Below are positions 26,268 to 34,841 of a stretch of DNA of 64,000 bases, in pieces. The notes beneath the pieces were generated by a model. That model had not been told where the DNA came from, did no database searches, and saw only the letters and a program-made list of their open reading frames with translations. The stretch lies in contig NZ_CP086594.1 in the NCBI RefSeq assembly GCF_020866845.1, positions 744,001 to 808,000 on the forward strand, given 5' to 3'. The translations under genes and the position numbers were made by a program. Position 1 is the first letter of the stretch, and each line of letters opens with the position of its first letter. This DNA comes from Sphingomonas radiodurans. Its GTDB lineage: Bacteria; Pseudomonadota; Alphaproteobacteria; Sphingomonadales; Sphingomonadaceae.

Positions 26268-27050
26268 GTGACTGCGCCTTTTCGATTTCCGCGCTTCTTC
26301 GTAACGAGCCCCGCGCCGTGCCCCTATTTGCCCGGCAAGCAGGAACGCAAGGTCTTCACCGAACTCGCCGGCCCGCACGCGAACGAACTCAACGATGCAC
26401 TGGGCCGGATCGGCTTCCGCCGCAGCCAGTCGGTCGCGTACCGCCCGTCGTGCGCCGGCTGCACGGCCTGCGTATCGGTTCGCGTCGTCACGCACGATTT
26501 CGAGGCCAGCGCCACGCAGCGCAAGCTCGTCCGGCGCCACGCCGATCTCGAAGTCACCGCGTGCCGCCCTTGGGCCACCGACGAGCAATATCAGCTCTTG
26601 CGCCGTTATCTCGCGCATCGCCACGCCGGTGGCGGCATGGCCGGGATGGACGAGCAGGATTACGCCGACATGATCGAGCATTCGCCGGTCAACTCAGTGA
26701 TCGTCGAATATCGCGAGCCTAGCACAAACGGCGGCCAGGGCCGGCTGATTGGCGCTTGCCTCACCGATCGTCAGGCAGACGGCCTCTCGATGATCTACAG
26801 CTTCTTCGCACCGGAGGCAGATGCGCGGCAGGGGCTCGGCAGCCTCATCATCCTCGATCACATCCTCCGCGCGCGCGCCGCCGGCCTGTCCTACGTATAT
26901 CTTGGCTATTGGGTGAAGGGCTCGGCGCGCATGGCGTACAAAACCCGTTATCGCCCGCTCGAAATGCTCGGCCCCCGCGGCTGGGCGCTAGTCGGCGACA
27001 AGGATGTACTGGACCACGCGGCGCCCGAGCGCCAGCGCGAGCTCGCGTAG
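26268..27050 (+). CDS. bpt: Aspartate/glutamate leucyl- or arginyl-transferase
   Basis: A 260-residue aminoacyl-tRNA-protein transferase of the N-end rule pathway, which adds an amino acid from charged tRNA to proteins with N-terminal Asp or Glu so that ClpS/ClpAP degrades them. The cysteine-rich N-terminal part ([14 protein letters not shown], then [15 protein letters not shown]) and the GNAT-like C-terminal domain ([18 protein letters not shown], then [17 protein letters not shown]) are both complete. Bacterial Bpt enzymes usually transfer leucine. The start is GTG at 26268 with only a weak ribosome-binding site. Confidence 0.92.
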   Translation: MTAPFRFPRFFVTSPAPCPYLPGKQERKVFTELAGPHANELNDALGRIGFRRSQSVAYRPSCAGCTACVSVRVVTHDFEASATQRKLVRRHADLEVTACRPWATDEQYQLLRRYLAHRHAGGGMAGMDEQDYADMIEHSPVNSVIVEYREPSTNGGQGRLIGACLTDRQADGLSMIYSFFAPEADARQGLGSLIILDHILRARAAGLSYVYLGYWVKGSARMAYKTRYRPLEMLGPRGWALVGDKDVLDHAAPERQRELA

Positions 27051-27053
27051 CCC

Positions 27054-27845
27054 CTAAGCCTCCTGAACCGTCACCTCGACGTCGAGCCGTTCCGCACCCT
27101 CGCCGAGCCGCGAGCCCGCAACCGGCGCTGCGCCCGCCGCATCCAGCGCCGCCGCAACCCGCACATGATGCTCCTCCGGTGATAGGCCCAGTGTCGGATC
27201 GAACCCGACCCAGCCATCACCATCGATCCACGCCTCGGCCCACCCATGCGGCGTCGGCCGGTGGTCGCCCGCCAAATCGCAATAACCCGTCACATAGCGC
27301 GCCGGCGCGCCCAGCGATCGCGCGCCCGCAACGAACAATTGCGCCATGTCGCGCGCCGTCAGCGCTTCACGTTCAAATGCCGCCGCCGCTGTCAGCCCAG
27401 CCTCGGGACGCTCGGCATCGACGGCAAAGCGCGCGCCGATCGCTTCGTTGAAACGATGCAGCGCCGCCCGATTACGCCCACCGGTCTCCGTCGCGAAGGC
27501 GGCGATCGCTGCGCTCGCAGCCGTCGCTGGCGTCGTGCGCAGAAAGAACGTCGGCGGCAACACCTCGTTGGTGCCGTGCAACACGCCGCCCGACGTGCTC
27601 GTCACCACCTCGCCCGTCACCGATAGTTCGATTCCCGCGATCGGCCCCTCGCAATACAGCATCGTCGTCGCATTGCCGAAGCCATCGCGGTGGTTCGTCA
27701 TCCGCGCGTCGCAGTCGATCGCAATGTGCCACGCCGCGACCGTCTGGTCGTGCGTATTGTCCGGCGTCATCCGCAGCATCTGAACGATCCGGCCCTGCGG
27801 CGCGGAGAAGCGATACGTCGTGCGGTGTTCGATCGACAGCCGCAT
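27054..27845 (-). CDS. Transglutaminase-like protein lacking the catalytic cysteine
   Basis: A 263-residue protein with the N-terminal beta domain of bacterial transglutaminase-like proteins (RTTYRFSAPQGRIVQML) and a C-terminal papain-like core. His200 (PHGWAEAWIDG) and Asp216 (WVGFDPT) of the triad are present, but the position of the nucleophile, normally GxCxDxA, reads LTARDMAQLF with Ala164. The codon is GCG with no sign of a frameshift. The enzyme is therefore probably not a normal transglutaminase or peptidase. Its ATG overlaps the alpha-E gene stop (TGATG), and it is the last gene of a three-gene operon. Confidence 0.9.
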   Translation of the reverse strand: MRLSIEHRTTYRFSAPQGRIVQMLRMTPDNTHDQTVAAWHIAIDCDARMTNHRDGFGNATTMLYCEGPIAGIELSVTGEVVTSTSGGVLHGTNEVLPPTFFLRTTPATAASAAIAAFATETGGRNRAALHRFNEAIGARFAVDAERPEAGLTAAAAFEREALTARDMAQLFVAGARSLGAPARYVTGYCDLAGDHRPTPHGWAEAWIDGDGWVGFDPTLGLSPEEHHVRVAAALDAAGAAPVAGSRLGEGAERLDVEVTVQEA

Positions 27846-28780
27846 CAGTGGAACTTGAACTGCCGGCCAATGGCCGTGTGAAGCTGGTCATTCTCCGCGA
27901 TCAGCGCCTCGAGATGCTGGTGCAGCCCGGATACGATCACGTCCTTCGTCCGCGTCCGCACCACCCGCGCATGCCGTGCGCGCGCCATCCGGTCGGCCTC
28001 GCCATGCGATCCGGTGCGCTTAGCAAGCGCGGTCAGCACCTCGATCGTCTCCTCGGTTGCTGCGGAAATGCTGCGCGGCAATTCGGCGCGCGACAGCAGC
28101 AAATCGATCACGTTCGCCGGCACTAAGCCGTCATTGTACAGCCAGCGATACGCCGTCACCGCCGACACCGTCTGCAGGATCGTCGTCCACTGATCACGAT
28201 CGACCGTCCCGCCGACCGGCTCGCCCTCGGGCAACAGGATGTGATATTTCACGTCAAGCAACCGCGCCGTATCGTCGACTCGCTCGGTCGCTTGGCCAAG
28301 CCGGATAAACAGCGTCGTCTGGTTGCGCAGCATCCGCTGCACCGCACCCTCGAACCCGCGCGTCTCGGCCTTTACCGCATCGACCAGCGCCAGCGTACGA
28401 TCGGGATCGAGCCGGCTAGCGCGCTTGTCGAACGCAAGCCACGCCCCGTTGATCGCTGACCAAGCTTCGCGCGTCAGCGCAGTGCGCACCGCCTTCGCGT
28501 TCAGCCGCGCCATATCAAGGCAACGGACGATTGACCCCGGATGCGAGGTATCGCTCGTGAGAAACCGCGCGACCGACTCGCGCGTCAGGCCCGCCCCGCT
28601 GGCTTTGAACGCCTCCTCGGTATCCGTCACCGCGAGCGCTGATTGCCACGCCGCCTCCCCCGCGGGCCGCGGCGACAGCACATCAAGCCGCACCGTCGCT
28701 TCGACCAGCCGAGCGATGAAATCCGCCCGCTCGATATATCGCCCGAGCCAGTAGAGGGACGATGCGGTCCGACTCAGCAT
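27845..28780 (-). CDS. Alpha-E domain protein
   Basis: A 311-residue, almost fully helical protein of the alpha-E family (COG2307), recognised by its start (MLSRTASSLYWLGRYIERAD) and the conserved LGQATERVDDTARLLDVKYH and AYRWLYNDGLVPANVIDLLL blocks. It always travels with a circularly permuted ATP-grasp protein and a transglutaminase-like protein, as here, and such sets have been proposed to make or attach peptide-like tags. Biochemistry is not established. The ATG at 28780 is followed directly by the family's N-terminus; the gene ends in a TGATG overlap. Confidence 0.9.
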   Translation of the reverse strand: MLSRTASSLYWLGRYIERADFIARLVEATVRLDVLSPRPAGEAAWQSALAVTDTEEAFKASGAGLTRESVARFLTSDTSHPGSIVRCLDMARLNAKAVRTALTREAWSAINGAWLAFDKRASRLDPDRTLALVDAVKAETRGFEGAVQRMLRNQTTLFIRLGQATERVDDTARLLDVKYHILLPEGEPVGGTVDRDQWTTILQTVSAVTAYRWLYNDGLVPANVIDLLLSRAELPRSISAATEETIEVLTALAKRTGSHGEADRMARARHARVVRTRTKDVIVSGLHQHLEALIAENDQLHTAIGRQFKFH

Positions 28781-28832
28781 GGGCGGAACGCCTTCAGATC
28801 GCCGGTGTTCGGGTCCGTGCAGCAAGACCTGA

Positions 28833-30314
28833 TCACAGCGTCTGCTCCTGCACCATGCCACCCATCGTCTGGTTCTGCGCTTGCCGCTTGCCGCCATCCA
28901 GCAGCACGAACGAGTCCTTCGTGCCCCCGCCCTGCGAGGAATTCACCACCAGCGACCCCTCCTTCAACGCTACCCGAGTCAACCCGCCCGGCACCACCTG
29001 GACGCCCTTGGATCCCGTCAACACGAATGGTCGGAAATCGACATGCCGCGGGCTCAACCCCGCATCACCAAGCGTCGGCACGGTCGACAGCGCCAGCGTC
29101 GGCTGCGCGATATAGCGCTCCGGCTCGGCTTCCAGCACGCTGCGGAACTTGGCGATCTCGGCCTTCGTCGCGGTCGGGCCGACAAGCATGCCATAGCCGC
29201 CCGATCCATCGACCAGCTTCACCACCAGCTGCTCAAGGTGATCAAGCGTGTATTTCAGCGCGCCCGGCTCGCGGCAGCGAAACGTCTCGACGTTCGGCAG
29301 TTTGGCATCCTTACCCGAGTAGAAGCGCACGATCTCGGGCATGTAGCTGTAGATCGCCTTGTCGTCGGCGATCCCGTTCCCGGGCGCGTTCATGATCGCG
29401 ACGTTGCCCGCGCGGTAAGCCGCGATCAGCCCCGGCACGCCCAGCGCCGAATCCGGCCGGAACACCAGCGGATCGAGATAATCGTCATCTATCCGGCGAT
29501 AGATCACATCGACCTTCACGCGCCCCGCGATCGTGCGCATGTAGACCACGTCGTCATCGACCACGAGATCGGCCGCCTCGACCAGCTCGATCCCCATCGA
29601 ATCCGCCAGGAAGCTGTGTTCGTAATAGGCCGAATTATAATGGCCCGGCGTCAAAACCACGCAATTCGGGTTCTGCCCGCACCCGTGCGGCGCGACCGAG
29701 CGCATCGTCTCGAGCAGCCGGTCGGGGTAACTATCAACTGCCGCGACGCGGAATTCCTGGAACAGCTCCGGGCATAGCCGCACCATCGCCTCGCGGTTCT
29801 CCAGCATGTAGCTGACACCCGAGGGCGTGCGCGCATTGTCTTCGAGCACGAAGAATTCGTCCGGACCTGTCCGGACCAGATCGATACCGCAGATATGTGC
29901 CCACACGCCATGCGGCGGCCGGATGCCGACGATCTCGGGTCGGAACTGCGCATTGTGGAAGATCAGATCCTCCGGCAGCACGCCAGCCTTCAGGATCTCC
30001 TGCGCGCCGTAGATATCGTCGAGGAACAGGTTGATCGCCTCGACGCGCTGGATCAGCCCCTCGGAAAGTCGTGCCCACTCGTCGGCGAGGAACACCCGCG
30101 GGACGATATCGAATGGGATGATCCGCTCGCTGGCGTCGCTGTCGCCATAAACCGCGAACGTAATGCCAAGCTGGCGAAAGGTCGTCTCCGCGGCTTCCTG
30201 GCGACGGCGCAAGTCTTCGGGTGGCGTGTCGGCAAGCCAGCGTGCGAGGTCAGCGAGTTCAGGACGGGCGACGCCGCCATGTCCCATGATTTCGTCAAAC
30301 GCGTGTTGCCCCAT
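28833..30314 (-). CDS. Circularly permuted type 2 ATP-grasp protein
   Basis: A 493-residue COG2308-type protein, about the usual length. Conserved blocks include TFAVYGDSDASERIIPFDIVPR (seen in two parts), FVLEDNARTPSGVSYMLENR, NAPGNGIADDKAIYSYMPEI, VVKLVDGSGGYGMLVGP and VNSSQGGGTKDSFVL; the metal/ATP-binding acids lie in LEDNARTPSG. ATP-grasp enzymes join a carboxylate to an amine, so a ligase role is likely. It opens an operon with alpha-E (52 bases downstream) and the transglutaminase-like gene. Confidence 0.92.
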   Translation of the reverse strand: MGQHAFDEIMGHGGVARPELADLARWLADTPPEDLRRRQEAAETTFRQLGITFAVYGDSDASERIIPFDIVPRVFLADEWARLSEGLIQRVEAINLFLDDIYGAQEILKAGVLPEDLIFHNAQFRPEIVGIRPPHGVWAHICGIDLVRTGPDEFFVLEDNARTPSGVSYMLENREAMVRLCPELFQEFRVAAVDSYPDRLLETMRSVAPHGCGQNPNCVVLTPGHYNSAYYEHSFLADSMGIELVEAADLVVDDDVVYMRTIAGRVKVDVIYRRIDDDYLDPLVFRPDSALGVPGLIAAYRAGNVAIMNAPGNGIADDKAIYSYMPEIVRFYSGKDAKLPNVETFRCREPGALKYTLDHLEQLVVKLVDGSGGYGMLVGPTATKAEIAKFRSVLEAEPERYIAQPTLALSTVPTLGDAGLSPRHVDFRPFVLTGSKGVQVVPGGLTRVALKEGSLVVNSSQGGGTKDSFVLLDGGKRQAQNQTMGGMVQEQTL

Positions 30315-30386
30315 TCGCCGCCCAACGCCGGAGGATCAGTTCGGATGCATGGTGCGCGAGAATGTTGCGCCGCACAACCCTTCCGC

Positions 30387-30414
30387 GTCATCCCGGTCTC
30401 AAGCCGGGATCCCG
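30387..30414. repeat. Palindromic repeat, type A variant
   Basis: ATCCCGG and CCGGGAT with a 7-base loop, in the frame GTCATCCCGG...CCGGGATCCC. It fills most of the space between the redoxin stop at 30430 and the ATP-grasp start at 30314, so it may also end or shield the redoxin transcript. Confidence 0.65.
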
Positions 30415-30429
30415 CTTCTTCTTACTCGC

Positions 30430-31032
30430 TCAGTCCGCGTATTTCACCGAACACCCATAAGGCCGCGTCTCGGGCATCGACACCGCCTTGCCCGCCTTCA
30501 CCTCGCCAAGCGCCGCCAGCACGTGGTTGCGTGCACCGATCACGTCGGCCTTATCAGGTGTTGGCCGGTCATCGATGCCGCCCTGGTACACCAGCCGCCC
30601 GGCGGCATCGATCAGGTAAAGGTGCGGCGTCGTCTTCGCCGCATAGCCCTTGCCCACGCGGCCCTCCGGATCGAGCAGATACGCAGTCGGCGCAGCCTTC
30701 TGCGTCGTGACGAAGCTCTTCGCCTGCGGCCCGGTCATGTAGCCCTGCTTGCCAGGCGCGCCTGAATTGATTGTCAGCCAAACCGCGCCCGCGGCTTTCG
30801 CCTTGGCCTGCGTCGCCTGCATGTTGCCGCTCTCGTAATGCTTCTTCACATACGGGCAGCCGGGGTTGTTCCATTCGAGCACCACCGGCCGCCCCTTGAA
30901 CTGGCCGAGCGTCACGCTCTTGCCGTCGGCATCGGTCAGGCGAAAATTGCCCGCCGGCTTGCCGATGGCCTGTTGCGCGGCAGCGGGAGTAATCGCCAGC
31001 ACGGCGACGGCGAACGGGATAAGCAGACGCAT
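30430..31032 (-). CDS. Secreted redoxin (thioredoxin-fold) protein
   Basis: A 200-residue exported protein: signal peptide 1-20 (ending AAAQ), then an AhpC/TlpA-like redoxin fold (FRLTDADGKSVTLGQFKGRPVVLEW read in parts) with a single cysteine at the active position, NNPGCPYVKKHY, rather than CxxC. TTPHLYLID carries the cis-proline. A C-terminal Cys (PYGCSVKY) might be the resolving residue. It follows dsbD by 11 bases in the same direction, so it is plausibly a periplasmic partner that DsbD keeps reduced. GGAGAG lies before the ATG at 31032. Confidence 0.88.
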   Translation of the reverse strand: MRLLIPFAVAVLAITPAAAQQAIGKPAGNFRLTDADGKSVTLGQFKGRPVVLEWNNPGCPYVKKHYESGNMQATQAKAKAAGAVWLTINSGAPGKQGYMTGPQAKSFVTTQKAAPTAYLLDPEGRVGKGYAAKTTPHLYLIDAAGRLVYQGGIDDRPTPDKADVIGARNHVLAALGEVKAGKAVSMPETRPYGCSVKYAD

Positions 31033-31043
31033 CCTTGCTCTCC

Positions 31044-33071
31044 TCAGGTCGTGCCCCCCGGCAGTTCCGTCAGCATGCCCGTCGTCAGCAATTGCGGCAA
31101 GACCCGCGGGCTCGCCGCGCCCTTGGGATACCATAGGTACAGCGGCACGCCGGCGCGGTTATGCCCCTCGATGAACCGCCCGAGCGCCGGATCGCCATCG
31201 GTCCAGTTGCCGACCAGCACCGCCACCTTCCCATCGGCGAAGGCACGCGCCGTTCCCGCGGTCTCGATCGCGGCCTTTTCGTTGACCTTGCACGTCAGGC
31301 ACCAGTCGGCGGTGAAATAGGCGAACACCGGCCGTCCCTCCGCGCGCAACGCCGCCAGCCGCGCCTCGCTGAATGGCTCGACCCCGGCCATGCTCGGCGC
31401 AGACACTGCCGCCTGGGGCTTCACCAGCACCACGACGATCAGCGCCAGCGCCATTGCCGGCACCGCCGGCCACCACGCCCGCTCGCGCCCCGTCTCCTGC
31501 CGCCGCCCGGTCCACCACAAGCCGAACCCAGCGAGCAAGGTCGCGGCCAGCCCGAGCGTCATGCCATCCACCCCGGCCTGCCGCCCCAATACCCAGGTGA
31601 GTGCCAACGCCGTCAGGAACATCGGCACGGACAGGATGCGCCGCAGTCGCGCCATCCACGCCCCCGGCCGCGGCAACCGCCGCCGCAGCGCTGGCACGAA
31701 TCCAATCAGCAGGAACGGCAAAGCGATCCCGAGCCCGAGCCCCGCGAACACCAGCATCGCCGCGGCCGGCGGCAGCACCAGCGCCGCCCCCAGCGCCGCG
31801 CCCATGAACGGCCCGGTACACGGCGTCGCGACGAACGCCGCGAGCGCGCCCGTCGCGAACGCACCACTCGTCCCCGATCGGCTGGCGAAAGCGGGCGTTG
31901 GCAGCTCGAACAGCCCCGCCAGGTTGAGCGCAATCCCCGCCGTCAGCAGCAGCAGCACGCCGATCACGCGCGGATCCTGCAACTGGAACGCCCAGCCCAC
32001 CGTCGCCCCACCCGCGCGCAGCCCCAGCAGGATCCCGCCGAGCGCCACGCACACCAACACCACGCCCGCGGTATAGGCCAGCGCCTCGCGCCGCGCCGCG
32101 CCCTCATTCCCCCCCGACTTGGCAAGGCTCAGCGCTTTCAGGCTCAGGATCGGGAACACACACGGCATGATGTTGAGCAGCAAGCCGCCGACCACCGCGC
32201 CCGCGAACGCGAGCGCCGCCGCCTGCCACCCGCCGCTGCTCGCTTGCTCGACCGCCGCCACCACGCCGGGCTGCGCGCGGATCGCAAAGCCCTGCCCGTC
32301 GCCTGTCGCCAGCACGCCCGCGATAGCGCCGATCGCAGCCGTGCCCGGCGCTGCCTTGGTCGTCAGCACGATCCGGTCGCCGTCGCGCGTCACCGCCTGT
32401 GGCGCGGCATAATCGACCGCGCCACCAGCGGCCGGGTAGAAATAAACGTCGCCCGCCGCCGCACTCGCCGGGAACGGCACCGCCAGCCGGAACTGCCCCT
32501 GCGCGCCCTGCCACGTTGCCGGCGAGCCCAGTGGCCGCGGCATTTTCAGCCGCCACCCATCGAACCGCGCCCGCGTCGCCGGATCGACCGCGCCGTCACC
32601 GATCGTCAGCACCGTGGCCAGCGTCTGCGTTTCGGGCACGCAGATCTCCTCGGTACATACAAGGTAATCCGCCTTCACCTGAATCGGCAGCTTCGTCCCC
32701 GCCGCCAGCCCGGCCGGGATCGCCAGCTCCACCAGCTGCGCGAACGGCGCCTCGTAGACATAGTTCATCAGGCCGCCGACGATCAGCCGCCCCGGCACGG
32801 GATAGCGCAGCTCGCCTGCGCTCACCCCCGCCGGCAGCGTCCACTCCAGCGTCGTCTCGATCCCGGCGTCGCCGCCGTTCTTCCAATAGCCGTGCCAGCT
32901 TTTTTCCGGTCGCGAATCGAACGCCAGCGTCACCGTCGATCCCGCCGCCGGCCGCGCGCTTTCGGGCACCAGGTCGATGGCAACATGCCGCTCTTGCGCC
33001 GCTGCCACCTGGGCAAACAGCGTCACGATCATGAAAAACAGGGTTGCTACCCACGCTTGCCTAGCCGCCAT
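31044..33071 (-). CDS. dsbD: Protein-disulfide reductase DsbD/ScsB-like
   Basis: A 675-residue membrane thiol-disulfide relay that carries electrons from cytoplasmic thioredoxin to the periplasm. The N-terminal periplasmic domain has the redox pair C139/C144 (VCTEEIC). The membrane domain has C304 (IMPCVFPI) and C418 (ATPCTGPF), and the C-terminal thioredoxin domain has C591/C594 (DWCLTC). All three pairs are intact. The signal peptide starts at the ATG at 33071; longer open frame upstream lies opposite the phosphatase gene. It is divergent from the PhoK-like gene with 46 bases between starts. Confidence 0.93.
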   Translation of the reverse strand: MAARQAWVATLFFMIVTLFAQVAAAQERHVAIDLVPESARPAAGSTVTLAFDSRPEKSWHGYWKNGGDAGIETTLEWTLPAGVSAGELRYPVPGRLIVGGLMNYVYEAPFAQLVELAIPAGLAAGTKLPIQVKADYLVCTEEICVPETQTLATVLTIGDGAVDPATRARFDGWRLKMPRPLGSPATWQGAQGQFRLAVPFPASAAAGDVYFYPAAGGAVDYAAPQAVTRDGDRIVLTTKAAPGTAAIGAIAGVLATGDGQGFAIRAQPGVVAAVEQASSGGWQAAALAFAGAVVGGLLLNIMPCVFPILSLKALSLAKSGGNEGAARREALAYTAGVVLVCVALGGILLGLRAGGATVGWAFQLQDPRVIGVLLLLTAGIALNLAGLFELPTPAFASRSGTSGAFATGALAAFVATPCTGPFMGAALGAALVLPPAAAMLVFAGLGLGIALPFLLIGFVPALRRRLPRPGAWMARLRRILSVPMFLTALALTWVLGRQAGVDGMTLGLAATLLAGFGLWWTGRRQETGRERAWWPAVPAMALALIVVVLVKPQAAVSAPSMAGVEPFSEARLAALRAEGRPVFAYFTADWCLTCKVNEKAAIETAGTARAFADGKVAVLVGNWTDGDPALGRFIEGHNRAGVPLYLWYPKGAASPRVLPQLLTTGMLTELPGGTT

Positions 33072-33117
33072 GTCGGGCACATACCGCGCCCGGCACCGCT
33101 TTGCACCAAGGTCCACG

Positions 33118-34770
33118 ATGAAACCTCTCCTCGCCGCCCTGCTCGCCTCGATCGCCCTTCCTCTCACGACAGCGCCCGCCGCCGCGCAGGAAGCGCCACC
33201 GCCGCCCGCCGCGATCGCGCCCGCGCCGCGCACGCCCCCCAAGCTGATCGTCGCGATCTCGGTCGATCAATTCTCCGCCGATCTGTTCGCGCAATATCGC
33301 AATCATTTCAGCGACGGCTTCGCGCGGCTGTTGCAAGGCGCGGTCTTCCCGGCCGGCTACCAAAGCCATGCCGCGACCGAAACGTGCCCCGGTCATTCGA
33401 CGATCCTCACCGGCATGCGCCCGAACCGCACCGGCATCGTCGCCAACACCTGGATCAACCAGAAGGCACCGCGCGAGGACAAGCAGGTGTATTGCGCCGA
33501 GGACGAAAGCGCGCCGGGCACCGATCACAACAAGTACAAGCCATCCGATCTCCACCTCAAGGTGCCAACGCTCGGCGAGATGATGAAGGCAGCGAACCCC
33601 GCCAGCCGCGTCGTCTCGGTCGCCGGCAAGGATCGCGCGGCGATCATGATGGGCGGCCACAAGATCGACGAATTATGGTTCTGGCGCGACACCGATTTCG
33701 TGTCCTACGAAGGCCGGCCTGTGCCACCCGCGGTACAACGCGGGCGTGACGCGGTTGCCCGGCTGATCGCCGCGCCGCAAGAGCCGCTGCCCGTCCCCGG
33801 CTTCTGCCGCCCGCTGATGCAGCCATTCCGCGTCGGGACGCAGACGATCGGTGACGGCCGCTTCGCGCGCGCGGCCGGTGACATGCGCGCCTTCCGCGCC
33901 TCGCCCGCGCTCGACGGCGCGGTCTTCGCGATCGCCGCCGGCCTGATCCAGGACATGAAGCTCGGCCAGGGCACCGCGCCCGATCTCATCGCGATTGGCG
34001 CCTCGGCCACCGATTACGTCGGCCATGCTTACGGACCCGGCGGCGGCGAGACGTGCCTCCAGATGGCGGAGCTCGACCGCACGATCGGTGGCTTTCTCGC
34101 CACGCTCGATTCCTGGAACATTGATTACGAGGTGGTCCTAACCGCCGACCACGGCGGCCACGACATGACCGAGCGGCAGCAGCAGCGCGCGATGCCGATG
34201 GAGCAGCGCGTCTCGGTCGACGTTTCAAGCAAAGCGGTCGGCGAAGCAGTCGGCAAGCAGCTGGGCATCCCCGGCCCGATCCTGCTCGCGTCCGAAGGTG
34301 ACATCTACGTCTCCGACTCGGTCCCGCCGGCGAAGCGCGCCGCGGTCATCGCGGAATCGATCAAGCGGCTGCGCGCGATGCCGCAGGTCGCCACCGTGCT
34401 GACGCGCGACGAGATCGCAGCCGCCACAATCCCCCAGACGCCGCCCGAGACATGGACGCTCGCCCAGCGCGCCCACGCGTCCTACGATCCCGCCGTGTCG
34501 GGCGACTTCCTTGTCCTGCTGAAGCCGCGGGTCACGGGCATCGTGGCGCCCGGGCCCGGTTACGTCGCGACGCATGGCAGCCCGTGGGATTACGACCGCC
34601 GCGTCCCGATCCTGTTCTGGCGCAAAGGCATGTCCGGCTTCGAACAGTCCCAGTCGGTCGAGACGGTCGACATCGCACCGACGCTCGCTGCGACGATCAA
34701 CCTCCCCGTACGTGGCCTCGACGGTCGCTGCCTCGATCTCGACAGCGGGGCCGCCAACACCTGCCGCTAA
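33118..34770 (+). CDS. phoK: PhoK-type alkaline phosphatase, secreted
   Basis: A 550-residue phosphatase of the PhoK/PafA group, close in sequence by my recollection to Sphingomonas PhoK. A signal peptide covers about 1-23 and a proline-rich stretch follows. The predicted nucleophile is T89 (ATETCPGHST), with N110 (VANTW) and K171/R173 (VAGKDRAAI) as phosphate-binding residues at the same numbers as in PhoK, and metal ligands in AISVDQF, SATDYVGH and TADHGGHD and near VATHGSPWD. It hydrolyses phosphomonoesters outside the cytoplasm. AAGG precedes the ATG by 6 bases. Confidence 0.92.
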   Translation: MKPLLAALLASIALPLTTAPAAAQEAPPPPAAIAPAPRTPPKLIVAISVDQFSADLFAQYRNHFSDGFARLLQGAVFPAGYQSHAATETCPGHSTILTGMRPNRTGIVANTWINQKAPREDKQVYCAEDESAPGTDHNKYKPSDLHLKVPTLGEMMKAANPASRVVSVAGKDRAAIMMGGHKIDELWFWRDTDFVSYEGRPVPPAVQRGRDAVARLIAAPQEPLPVPGFCRPLMQPFRVGTQTIGDGRFARAAGDMRAFRASPALDGAVFAIAAGLIQDMKLGQGTAPDLIAIGASATDYVGHAYGPGGGETCLQMAELDRTIGGFLATLDSWNIDYEVVLTADHGGHDMTERQQQRAMPMEQRVSVDVSSKAVGEAVGKQLGIPGPILLASEGDIYVSDSVPPAKRAAVIAESIKRLRAMPQVATVLTRDEIAAATIPQTPPETWTLAQRAHASYDPAVSGDFLVLLKPRVTGIVAPGPGYVATHGSPWDYDRRVPILFWRKGMSGFEQSQSVETVDIAPTLAATINLPVRGLDGRCLDLDSGAANTCR

Positions 34771-34774
34771 ACGC

Positions 34775-34818
34775 AAAAAAGCCGGCGCGAGTATCCCAAG
34801 GGGGACGCCCACGCCGGC
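34775..34818 (-). terminator. Intrinsic terminator of the manganese catalase gene
   Basis: Read leftward, GCCGGCG (34818-34812) pairs with CGCCGGC (34787-34781) across a 24-base loop that contains further pairing, and is followed by TTTTTT at 34780-34775. It lies 24 bases beyond the catalase stop and also close to the convergent phosphatase stop. Confidence 0.7.
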
Positions 34819-34841
34819 CAATCACTCAACCATCAAGCCGC

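Noticed and set aside
31161..33749. Long open frame on the plus strand opposite dsbD and into the phosphatase gene
   Set aside because: Composition is Arg/Pro/Gln-rich without motifs and it runs through two real genes with clear catalytic residues.
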